This document shows, piece after piece, positions 1-5,548 of a stretch of DNA of 8,384 nt. The notes beneath the pieces are model-generated. The model searched no databases. It saw only the letters and a program-made list of their open reading frames with translations, and was not told the origin of the DNA. The stretch is taken from assembly GCA_021788565.1 (NCBI GenBank), contig JAJYKO010000197.1, positions 1-8,384 on the forward strand, written 5' to 3'. Every line of letters begins with the position of its first letter. Positions within the stretch are counted from its first letter, which is position 1. The position numbers and the translations under genes were made by a program. Source of the stretch: Chloroflexota bacterium (GTDB taxonomy: Bacteria > Chloroflexota > UBA6077).

Positions 1-24
1 CGCCATCTGGTGGTCATTCCCTCC

Positions 25-43
25 CTGGCAGCGGCCCTGCCAG
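25..43 (-). repeat. Small inverted repeat downstream of the trmO remnant
   Basis: Arms CTGGCAG (25-31) and CTGCCAG (37-43) form a perfect 7-bp stem with a 5-nt loop, about 30 nt beyond the stop codon of the truncated trmO-like gene on the minus strand. No T-run follows on the minus strand, so this is at best a weak or factor-assisted terminator, or chance in GC-rich DNA. Confidence 0.3.
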
Positions 44-73
44 CCTAGACGAGAACTTGTGCGCATGTTGCGA

Positions 74-409
74 TCAACTTGATCCGTTAGACACTAATAG
101 CCGCACGGCTGTCACCCCGATAGGGATCGGCCTGTGCTTGGCCCGCTGCGCGAAGATGCCTGTCAACGGCATGTCGGCGCGACCTCGCTGACGCCGTACT
201 AGATCAGTCTCCTCTGAAAAGGTGGCCTGATGCATGAAGAAGAGAATCAGAAGGTGCGAGAACTGTTCGATGCCGAGCAAGCCAGGGGCAAGCTCCTCAA
301 AGAGATGGATCTCAGAGACTACCTTTCCCCAGCCCTCGTCGACAGCCTCAGTTGCCGATGACTTCACGAGTCCTATTGGTTGAAGTTCGAATGTTGGCCC
401 AGGTCTCAT
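74..409 (-). pseudogene. trmO: Truncated TrmO/TsaA-family tRNA (N6-threonylcarbamoyladenosine37-N6) methyltransferase
   Basis: The 111-residue frame aligns with the N-terminal TsaA-like fold of TrmO, which methylates t6A37 of tRNA using S-adenosylmethionine. Visible family landmarks are the start FELQPIGLVKS (8-18), the segment GIEQFSHLLILFFMHQ (46-61), and IFAQRAKHRPIPIGVTAVRL (85-104), corresponding to the conserved FATR...RPNPIG region. The Asn of RPNPIG is Ile here. The reading frame then ends within about seven residues. The segment that normally follows, with the GLD.VDGTPV.DIKPY-type motif, is missing in all three frames of the remaining minus-strand sequence (1-73), so one frameshift does not explain the loss. 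Start: ATG at 409 is preceded by a good AGGAGG, so initiation signals are intact. I read it as a rearranged remnant; a divergent short homologue is less likely. Family assignment is firm, pseudogene status moderate. Confidence 0.62.
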
Positions 410-450
410 TCAGGTAACCTCCTCAATTGCCCGCACGCGCTATCTTGATG

Positions 451-459
451 ATTATGTCA
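451..459 (-). promoter_or_regulatory. Candidate extended -10 promoter for the trmO remnant
   Basis: The minus strand reads TGACATAAT, an extended -10 (TGn followed by a 5/6 match to TATAAT), about 40 nt upstream of the ATG at 409. It would give a leader of roughly 35 nt. No convincing -35 is present, as is usual for extended -10 promoters. Position and match are the only support. Confidence 0.35.
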
Positions 460-474
460 CAGCGACCGAATCCT

Positions 475-518
475 CGCTCAGGCAATCCCAAGGAAGCGCT
501 CAGGCAGCCCCTAAGGTT
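475..518. repeat. Two-copy imperfect tandem repeat, 22-bp unit
   Basis: CGCTCAGGCA occurs at 475-484 and again at 497-506. The following bases are also related (ATCCCAAGG versus GCCCCTAAGG). The two copies sit upstream of the trmO remnant's candidate promoter. Two copies are too few to assign a role; a regulator-binding pair or a replication-slippage duplication are both possible. Confidence 0.5.
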
Positions 519-912
519 CTGTCGGGAGACAGGGCTAGCCGTCTTGGTTGATTTGCACGTCACATAGCCGACGCGCGTGCCACGCCTCTCCACTTCATTG
601 TTCCGCCCTTGAGACCCTCCTCTGGGAGACTCCGCGCCATCTTCCCCCTTACGTGCCCTAAGCAAATCCCAAGCTGATCCCAAGGTATATTTCAGGAACT
701 CGAAAGGGTCTAAAGGTTAACTATGTTGCTGATGCTACTCGCCCTCAGAATCCGCGCCACCTGGGGGCAGCTATTCCTCTGGCGGTCCACCACGGACCAA
801 ATCGAGCCGTTGCCGTGCGACGCCTGGGCGCACGGGTAGCCAGCGAGCTAATGGATTTGCCACCCCGGGTTGAAAGGAGGTGCAAGCACGCTTTCCTGAT
901 TCAGAAATATGC

Positions 913-947
913 GGTGCCCAGGGCTTTGGCGCAGGCGCCCGGGCACC
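913..947 (+). promoter_or_regulatory. Leader hairpin upstream of dctP
   Basis: GGTGCCC (913-919) pairs with GGGCACC (941-947), and GGGC (921-924) pairs with GCCC (937-940) after a single bulged A at 920. This gives an 11-bp stem around a 12-nt loop, about 70 nt before the dctP start. No U-run follows, so it is not an intrinsic terminator. It could be an mRNA 5' structure or an operator. Confidence 0.4.
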
Positions 948-1019
948 CATAAGACGTGTCCGGCACTGTCCCAACCGGATTTCAGGACCGCACAAAGAAA
1001 CAATGGAACGGAGACGCAG

Positions 1020-2117
1020 ATGAGAGGAATTTCGCAACGCGCAGTTGCCGTCCCAGCAATCGCAGCCTTAGCGATGGTTGTACTCTTAGCAGCTTGCTCC
1101 GCGCCCGCCGCGACCGCACCTGCGGCCGCGCCCACGAAGGCACCCGCCGCGGCACCTACGTCGGCCCCTGCCGCGTCGACAACCAAGTACAAACCGATGA
1201 CCGCTCGCATAGGCCACGTGGGTGAGGCCGGATCGCTGATGGAACTGGACGCCCAGGACTTCGCGAAGAAAGTCGCGGACAGATCTGGCGGGGCCATCAA
1301 GATCCAGGTTTTCGGCTCCAGCCAGCTGGGCAAGCAGACCGAACTTGACCAGCAGGTCCAGCTCGGCTCCCTGGAGATGGGTATCCCCTCCTCAGACATG
1401 GTGAGCATCGTGGGGCAGTACAGCATCTTCGACCTGCCCTCCATCTTCAAGGACCGGGCCCAGGTGAAGGCAGCGGTCGAGGGCCCGATGGGCAAGACCC
1501 TCTCCGATCTCGCCGCGAAGAAGAACATGATCGTGCTCGGCTACTGGGAGAACGGCTTCCGGGTAATGACCAACAACAAGCACCCCATCCATACCCCGGC
1601 CGATCTCAAAGGGCTTAAGATCCGAGTCCCACCCAACGACGTGCGCGTGAAGATGTTCAAGCTGTGGGGCGCCAACCCCGGACCGCTCTCCTTCGGCGAG
1701 CTGTTCTCGGCGCTTCAGACCGGCGTGTACGACGGGCAGGAGAACCCCTACGCGCAGATCACCAGCGACAAACTGTACGAGGTGCAGAAGTACCTCTCAG
1801 TGACCAACCACGTCTACACACCGACCTACCTGGTGGCGAGCCCGAAGTGGTTCAACGGCCTGGATGATGCAACCAAGAAGCTCCTCCTGGATACGGCGAA
1901 GGAGGTCGGCGACGACTCAAGGGCTCGGGGCGCCAAGTCGGACGAGGACGGTGCGAAGCTGGTTGAGAGCAAGGGGATGAAGGTCAATACGGACGTCGAC
2001 ACCAAGGCGTTCGCGGATATGGCCGCTCCACTTCTAACCGATTTCGAGAAGAAGTACGGCGCCACAGGCAAGCAGTTACTCGACGAGCTGAAGACGTCGA
2101 CCCAATCGGTACAGTAA
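1020..2117 (+). CDS. dctP: TRAP transporter substrate-binding lipoprotein (DctP family)
   Basis: This is the extracytoplasmic solute receptor of a TRAP transporter: it binds a small organic anion outside the membrane and delivers it to the DctQM permease. The 365-residue product starts at ATG 1020, with CGGAG (1009-1013) six bases upstream. A longer in-frame start near 909 would put an arginine-rich stretch before the signal peptide and is rejected. Residues 1-26 form a lipoprotein signal peptide with lipobox LAAC (Cys26). Residues 27-56 are a low-complexity Ala/Pro/Thr tether. The binding domain follows from about residue 60. Family landmarks are LGYWENGFRVMTN (173-185), LKIRVP (199-204) with Arg202, which in characterised DctP proteins contacts the ligand carboxylate, and FGELFSALQTGVYDGQENP (225-243). 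Membrane anchoring by lipid suits an organism without a periplasm-retaining outer membrane. Family is certain; the ligand cannot be read from the sequence, and no catabolic genes adjoin. Confidence 0.95.
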   Translation: MRGISQRAVAVPAIAALAMVVLLAACSAPAATAPAAAPTKAPAAAPTSAPAASTTKYKPMTARIGHVGEAGSLMELDAQDFAKKVADRSGGAIKIQVFGSSQLGKQTELDQQVQLGSLEMGIPSSDMVSIVGQYSIFDLPSIFKDRAQVKAAVEGPMGKTLSDLAAKKNMIVLGYWENGFRVMTNNKHPIHTPADLKGLKIRVPPNDVRVKMFKLWGANPGPLSFGELFSALQTGVYDGQENPYAQITSDKLYEVQKYLSVTNHVYTPTYLVASPKWFNGLDDATKKLLLDTAKEVGDDSRARGAKSDEDGAKLVESKGMKVNTDVDTKAFADMAAPLLTDFEKKYGATGKQLLDELKTSTQSVQ

Positions 2118-2133
2118 TCGCCGCAGATCCCAT

Positions 2134-2171
2134 GGAGGCCCACCGCTATAGGGGAGTAGCGGTGGGCCTCC
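2134..2171 (+). promoter_or_regulatory. Perfect 15-bp hairpin between dctP and dctQ
   Basis: GGAGGCCCACCGCTA (2134-2148) is exactly complementary to TAGCGGTGGGCCTCC (2157-2171) around an 8-nt loop. It begins 17 nt after the dctP stop and ends 15 nt before the dctQ ribosome binding site. No U-run follows, so full intrinsic termination is unlikely. Such hairpins between a binding-protein gene and its permease genes commonly protect the upstream mRNA or lower downstream expression, giving more receptor than permease. That role is inferred here. Confidence 0.8.
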
Positions 2172-2201
2172 TAGACTCTAGAGGCAAGGGAGGTTCACCA
2201 C

Positions 2202-2702
2202 TTGGATCGCATCTACAGCCGGTTGATCTGGTTGATCGAGAAATTGCTGGCCATATTGGTTGCAGCTCTGACCGTAATCGTCGCCGCTGGGGTGTTCTTC
2301 CGCTATGTGTTATCGGACGCCTTACCTTGGACCGACGAGGTCTCAGGTTACATGCTGGCATGGATAACCTTCATGGGTTCTATCACCGCACTCGAAAGGG
2401 GCAAGCACATCAACTTCGACGGGATCTTAATGGTTGTGCCGCGCAAGACGCGCCGAGTGCTGGAGATAGTCAGCGAGGTCTTCTTGGTCGGGTTCCTGGC
2501 AGTCCTATTGGTGTACGGTTTCCAGGCGTCGACGCAGCTGATGAATCAGACGGCGATCAGCTTCGACCTGCCGATGGGCATCATCTACTCCGTTGTGCCA
2601 ATATCCGCCTTCCTGATGATCGCGGTGCTCGTGTATCGGTGGCTCGTTCCGAGACGATTCGCTCCCAGGGGCGAGGCTGAGATCGCGGAGGCGACGGAAT
2701 GA
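2202..2702 (+). CDS. dctQ: TRAP transporter small permease subunit (DctQ family)
   Basis: This is the small membrane subunit of the TRAP transporter, which pairs with DctM. It has 166 residues, typical for the family, with four predicted hydrophobic helices at about 10-33, 48-64, 88-108 and 125-147. The family signature is clear: FFRYVLSDALPWTDEV (32-47) after helix 1, and ERGKHINFD (65-73) after helix 2. The start is TTG at 2202, supported by a strong AAGGGAGGT (2186-2194) seven bases upstream. No ATG or GTG start would keep the first helix and have such a site. The stop overlaps the dctM start as ATGA (2699-2702), indicating translational coupling and equal stoichiometry. Confidence 0.93.
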   Translation: MDRIYSRLIWLIEKLLAILVAALTVIVAAGVFFRYVLSDALPWTDEVSGYMLAWITFMGSITALERGKHINFDGILMVVPRKTRRVLEIVSEVFLVGFLAVLLVYGFQASTQLMNQTAISFDLPMGIIYSVVPISAFLMIAVLVYRWLVPRRFAPRGEAEIAEATE

Positions 2703-3988
2703 TAACCATCTACGCGATACTCGCAATCTTGATCCTGGCGCTGATCATGATCGGCTCACCCATAGGGTACGCCCTGGGCATCGGAACCCTGGTAGCCGTA
2801 TGGATGAAGGGGCAGACCGATCTCGTGTTCGTCCCGTTGAGGATGTTCAATGGGTCTGACATGTTCGAGATGGTCGCCATCCCCCTCTTCATACTGGCGG
2901 GTCAACTGATGAACTACGGGGGCATCTCCAGGAGGCTGGTGGACTTCGCCAGCGCTCTCGTCGGCTTCATCAGAGGCGGTCTCGCCCATGTGACGATTGT
3001 GTCCTGCATGATCTTCGGCGAGATGTCTGGCTCCGCAGTGGCGGACGCCGCGGCTATAGGACCCGTAGTAATACCCGCGATGAGGAGCAGGGGATACCCC
3101 GCCAACTTCGCCGCCTCCGTCCTATCCTCGGCCGCCACCACCGCGATCATCATTCCACCCAGTATTCCGATGATCATCTACGGCGTGACCGTAGGAGCGT
3201 CCATCACCAAGCTGTTCATAGCGGGCGTTATCCCGGGCATCCTCACGGGCGGCGCCATGATGGCACTTACCTACTTCCTGGCTCGGACCAGGCACTACCC
3301 GATCGAGCAGAAGTTCGATCCGAAAGAGATATGGCGTACCTTTAAGGCTGCGCTCGGCACCTTTGCCGTGCCGCTGGTGATCTGGGCAGGGATTATCGGC
3401 GGTGTCTTCACCGCGACCGAGGCCGCGGCTGCAGCGGTTGTCGTCGCCCTTGTGTTGGGGCTCGTCGTCTACCGCGAGTTCGAGCTCAAGGACTTGCCTG
3501 ATATCCTGGTGACCTCTGCACATCAGACGGCCACTGTGATGGTGATCGTGGCGGCATCCGCCCTGCTCGGCTCTTTCCTGTCCAACGAGATGATCCCGCA
3601 GCAGATAGCCCAGGGCATCCTCGGCATCACCCATAATCAGATACTGATCCTGCTGTTGTTGAACGTCTTCTTCCTGATCGTGGGGATGTTCCTTCACAGC
3701 GCGGCGGCGATCGTGATGGTGGTACCTATTGTCTGGCCACTGGTGCACGACCTAGGGATCGACCCGATCCACTTCGGGCTGATCGTAACTCTGAACCTGG
3801 GCATCGGGCAGCAGACCCCGCCGGTGGCCTCCGTGCTCCTGACTACCTGCGCCATCGCCAAGCTCTCGATCGCCGATGTGATGCGCGTCAACATACTGTT
3901 TATTCTCGCCATGCTGTGCGTGCTTATGCTCGTGACCTACGTCCCAGAGATCACGCTGTGGTTACCCAGCCTCGTGACAACCAAGTAG
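2699..3988 (+). CDS. dctM: TRAP transporter large permease subunit (DctM family)
   Basis: This is the main transport subunit, which uses an ion gradient (often sodium) rather than ATP to import the DctP-bound ligand. At 429 residues it is full length and hydrophobic throughout, with about a dozen membrane segments. Family motifs are SGSAVADAAAIG (110-121) followed by IIPPSIPMIIYG (151-162) in the first half, and GVFTATEAAA (235-244) and NLGIGQQTPPVA (366-377) in the second half, reflecting the inverted two-repeat architecture with paired hairpins. ATG at 2699 has GGAGG (2687-2691) seven bases upstream, inside the dctQ coding region. It is the last gene of the operon; a hairpin about 100 bp downstream may end the transcript. 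Confidence 0.95.
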   Translation: MITIYAILAILILALIMIGSPIGYALGIGTLVAVWMKGQTDLVFVPLRMFNGSDMFEMVAIPLFILAGQLMNYGGISRRLVDFASALVGFIRGGLAHVTIVSCMIFGEMSGSAVADAAAIGPVVIPAMRSRGYPANFAASVLSSAATTAIIIPPSIPMIIYGVTVGASITKLFIAGVIPGILTGGAMMALTYFLARTRHYPIEQKFDPKEIWRTFKAALGTFAVPLVIWAGIIGGVFTATEAAAAAVVVALVLGLVVYREFELKDLPDILVTSAHQTATVMVIVAASALLGSFLSNEMIPQQIAQGILGITHNQILILLLLNVFFLIVGMFLHSAAAIVMVVPIVWPLVHDLGIDPIHFGLIVTLNLGIGQQTPPVASVLLTTCAIAKLSIADVMRVNILFILAMLCVLMLVTYVPEITLWLPSLVTTK

Positions 3989-4004
3989 GCGTTTCAGACG
4001 ACAA

Positions 4005-4024
4005 GCGCCATGTCGCTGTGGCGC
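4005..4024 (+). repeat. Small hairpin just after dctM
   Basis: GCGCCA (4005-4010) pairs with TGGCGC (4019-4024) around an 8-nt loop, 17 nt after the dctM stop. No U-run follows. It could protect the 3' end of the operon mRNA, or be chance. Confidence 0.35.
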
Positions 4025-4084
4025 GGCTAACGGATCGCAATGGCGAGGACCAGGGGCAGATGGCACAGGGTGTATGAGAAGAAA

Positions 4085-4106
4085 GCCGAGGGGTAAAACC
4101 CTCAGC
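4085..4106 (-). terminator. Intrinsic terminator-like hairpin between convergent genes
   Basis: On the minus strand GCTGAGGG pairs fully with CCCTCGGC (one G-U) around a 6-nt loop and is followed by TTTCTTC, placing a plausible terminator about 45 nt after the stop of the small membrane protein gene. On the plus strand the same hairpin carries a C-A mismatch but is followed by CCTCTTT, so it may also end the dctPQM transcript. The asymmetry favours the minus-strand role. Confidence 0.55.
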
Positions 4107-4149
4107 CCTCTTTCGTGACCTGATTCGCCACGTGGTAATGGTGCACCAC

Positions 4150-4359
4150 TCAGGCTCGGGCGCCGCCGTGTCGTGCCGAGAGTTGAATCCCCAGCACAAC
4201 GACGAAGAAGAACCCAAACGTTGCCAGTAGCATCGGGATCCCCGGGTGCACTCCGATTGCCTCTCCAGCCAGTACTGCCAGCACTCCCGCCACGAGGGCG
4301 ACTGCCACGCCACCAAGCAGCAGGACGAACGCAGCTACCAGATCTCCTATCTCTTGCAT
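4150..4359 (-). CDS. Small two-helix membrane protein of unknown function
   Basis: This 69-residue product is not recognised. Two hydrophobic segments fill most of it: residues 6-28 (LVAAFVLLLGGVAVALVAGV region) and about 38-58 (IPMLLATFGFFFVVVLGIQL region), joined by a short loop with the only acidic residue between the helices, Glu31. A short basic tail (SARHGG) follows. The start at ATG 4359 is chosen because AAAGGAGGT lies about ten bases upstream on the minus strand; a longer frame back to 4443 would read through that site and add a charged non-conserved leader. A hairpin downstream looks like its terminator. It stands alone between the TRAP operon and the two-component genes, in the same direction as the latter but about 510 bp away. 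The ribosome binding site and membrane pattern make it likely real; the function is unknown. Confidence 0.68.
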   Translation of the reverse strand: MQEIGDLVAAFVLLLGGVAVALVAGVLAVLAGEAIGVHPGIPMLLATFGFFFVVVLGIQLSARHGGARA

Positions 4360-4449
4360 ATCGATCAAACCTCCTTTGGCTGACCGTGACCTTCCATCTC
4401 CGTCCACGGTGACGGGGCCCCGGGTGCAACTCTGCCGTTCCACACCGGC

Positions 4450-4470
4450 CGGCTGGGAGATAACCAGCCG
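4450..4470. repeat. Perfect 7-bp hairpin
   Basis: CGGCTGG (4450-4456) and CCAGCCG (4464-4470) flank the 7-nt loop GAGATAA. On the plus strand it is followed by CGGATTTTCC, a short T-run; on the minus strand it would sit in the leader of the small membrane protein gene. No plus-strand gene precedes it closely, so a terminator role is doubtful. Confidence 0.4.
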
Positions 4471-4590
4471 CGGATTTTCCCGTGTACTAAGATACTCCAG
4501 GCGACGGATGGCGGCATCGTGAGGGCGCGGACTTCCTCTAAACGGGGGAAGGGTTCCAGAGGGGCATTGTCCACTGTGATCGAGAACTGT

Positions 4591-4608
4591 CTACCACATA
4601 TGAGGTAG
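4591..4608. promoter_or_regulatory. 18-bp near-perfect palindrome, possible operator
   Basis: CTACCACATATGAGGTAG matches its own reverse complement at 16 of 18 positions; the single A/A mismatch pair flanks the central CATATG. The symmetry suits a dimeric DNA-binding protein. It lies about 230 bp upstream of the small membrane protein start. No regulator can be assigned. Confidence 0.35.
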
Positions 4609-4652
4609 GACCTGTTACTCCGTGATCTGGCATCTAAAGTAAAGCGGCGACC

Positions 4653-4720
4653 AAACCCGCGGGGTCTTTGGCCCGTAGTACTGAACTGGCGCGCCGTGGT
4701 CCCCGAGACCCCGCGGGTTT
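4653..4720. repeat. Perfect 15-bp inverted repeat, 38-bp spacer
   Basis: AAACCCGCGGGGTCT (4653-4667) is the exact reverse complement of AGACCCCGCGGGTTT (4706-4720). Each arm contains the 8-bp palindrome CCCGCGGG (4656-4663 and 4710-4717), so the same site also occurs twice with centres 54 bp apart. The spacer contains the palindrome GGCGCGCC (4688-4695). The A/T-edged GC stem resembles a bidirectional terminator for the two-component operon, but the 38-nt loop is long for that. A small element's terminal repeats or a paired operator are alternatives. Confidence 0.7.
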
Positions 4721-4744
4721 CATCCTGGCTTTGGTTTAGGAGGC

Positions 4745-4825
4745 GGCGTTGTCCCCAACGCTGGCGGTCGATCGGAGAGCCGCCCCCGTGACGCTGCGCT
4801 CGCTCGCGTCCACGGGGACAACGCC
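4745..4825. repeat. Perfect 12-bp inverted repeat enclosing smaller hairpins
   Basis: GGCGTTGTCCCC (4745-4756) is the exact reverse complement of GGGGACAACGCC (4814-4825). Inside lie GGCGG/CCGCC (4763-4784 region) and ACGC/GCGT pairings, so the RNA could fold as a multibranched structure. GCTGGCG (4760-4766) can instead pair with CGCCAGC (4822-4828), competing with the outer stem. It starts 46 nt past the response regulator stop on the minus strand, so a 3'-UTR or termination role is plausible. No U-run follows directly. Confidence 0.65.
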
Positions 4826-4870
4826 AGCCCCAAGGTTTGGCAGAGCGTCGAATGGTGAGCGACAGAGCTG

Positions 4871-5548
4871 CTAGTCCGCTGCCTCATTGGGGTTGTCCAG
4901 CGTCGCGAGGCCTTCCCTGAGGGCGTAAAGCGCCGCCTGGGTGCGGCTTGAGACGTGGAGCTTGCCGAGGATATTAGACACGTGGGTGCGCGCGGTGGCC
5001 TCGGTAATTACGAGCCGCTCGGCGATCTCCTGCGTGCTGAGGCCGCGAGCCAGGAGCTTGAGTACCTCCAGCTCACGTTCGGTGAGGGTGTCCGGAGTCG
5101 TGGTGCGATCGGCGGGATGCGTCAGCTCCCGCAGAACCTTGCGGGCTATGGCTGGGTGCAGAGATGACTCCCCACGGTGGACCTGGCGAATCGCCTGCAA
5201 CAGCTCTTCGGGGCCTGAGTCTTTTAGCAGGTAGCCCAGGGCGCCGGCCTTGATGGCAGGGAACACCTTGTCATCGGCGCCGAAGCTCGTGAGCACCAGG
5301 ATTTGCGCGTCCGGCAGGTCGGCCGAAATCAACCGGATAGCCTCGATCCCATCCATCTCCGGCATCACCAGATCCATCAGAATGACGTTGGGTTTGAGGG
5401 TGGCGGCGAGAGCTGTTGCTTCCCGACCGTTCGCCGCCTCTCCCACCACCTCCAGCCAGGGTTCGATGTCAAGCAGGGCGCGTATCCCTTTACGGACGAT
5501 GGCGTGATCGTCGACAATCAGGACTCGGATGCGCTCTTTATTCGCCAT
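4871..5548 (-). CDS. NarL/FixJ-family two-component response regulator
   Basis: This is a cytosolic transcription regulator of 225 residues activated by phosphotransfer from the kinase encoded just upstream. The receiver domain spans about residues 6-122: acidic pair Asp13-Asp14, phospho-acceptor Asp59 in LMDLVMPEMDG, Thr87 and Lys109 complete the active site. After a short linker, a LuxR-type helix-turn-helix lies at about 155-210, with LTERELEVLKLLARG and STQEIAERLVITEATARTHV as scaffold and recognition helices. The start is ATG 5548 (MANKERIRVLIVDD), with GGAGGGG upstream. An in-frame ATG at 5590 would add 14 residues inside the kinase gene and is not preferred. The start overlaps the kinase 3' end by 11 bp (5538-5548), implying coupled translation. 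Family is certain; target genes are unknown. Confidence 0.94.
   Translation of the reverse strand: MANKERIRVLIVDDHAIVRKGIRALLDIEPWLEVVGEAANGREATALAATLKPNVILMDLVMPEMDGIEAIRLISADLPDAQILVLTSFGADDKVFPAIKAGALGYLLKDSGPEELLQAIRQVHRGESSLHPAIARKVLRELTHPADRTTTPDTLTERELEVLKLLARGLSTQEIAERLVITEATARTHVSNILGKLHVSSRTQAALYALREGLATLDNPNEAAD

Larger units (their letters stand above)
410..1019. other. Intergenic region without a convincing gene
   Basis: This lies between the divergent trmO remnant and dctP. Open frames here lack family resemblance, and none has a well-placed ribosome binding site, so none is called. It contains the tandem repeat at 475-518, a small hairpin CTGTC-GGGA-GACAG (519-532) with a GNRA loop, a short dyad GGTCC/GGACC (784-798), an orphan Shine-Dalgarno-like AAAGGAGGTG (873-882) and a leader hairpin (913-947). 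A TATATT at 686-691 could be a -10 for the transporter operon, but it has no matching -35. No promoter for dctP can be assigned confidently. Confidence 0.6.
4360..4870. other. Intergenic region rich in inverted repeats
   Basis: No gene is supported in this 510-bp stretch. It is upstream of the small membrane protein gene and downstream of the response regulator gene, both on the minus strand. It holds a short dyad ACCGTG/CACGGT (4383-4410), a hairpin at 4450-4470, a palindrome at 4591-4608, and two strong inverted repeats at 4653-4720 and 4745-4825. The structure content is well above that of the rest of the window. Confidence 0.6.

Noticed and set aside
423..683. 86-residue minus-strand open frame between trmO remnant and dctP
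   Set aside because: It has no family resemblance and no convincing ribosome binding site, its composition is that of random GC-rich translation, and it overlaps the tandem repeat and candidate promoter.
909..1019. N-terminal extension of the DctP frame starting at ATG 909
   Set aside because: It would place an arginine-rich stretch of 37 residues before a textbook lipoprotein signal peptide. The ATG at 1020 has its own ribosome binding site and gives the usual signal sequence.
848..1528. 226-residue minus-strand frame opposite dctP
   Set aside because: It is the antisense shadow of dctP; its Ala/Gly-rich part mirrors the Pro/Ala linker codons.
3122..3748. 208-residue minus-strand frame opposite dctM
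   Set aside because: It is a His/Asp/Arg-rich translation antisense to membrane-segment codons, with no domain resemblance.
4653..4720. tRNA gene or T-box-like leader in the inverted-repeat region
   Set aside because: No TPsiC-like or anticodon-arm pattern and no T-box consensus is present; the long symmetric 15-bp arms do not fit a cloverleaf.
4653..4825. Insertion sequence or CRISPR array
   Set aside because: There is no transposase frame, no target-site duplication is apparent, and the repeats are two different inverted pairs rather than regularly spaced direct repeats.
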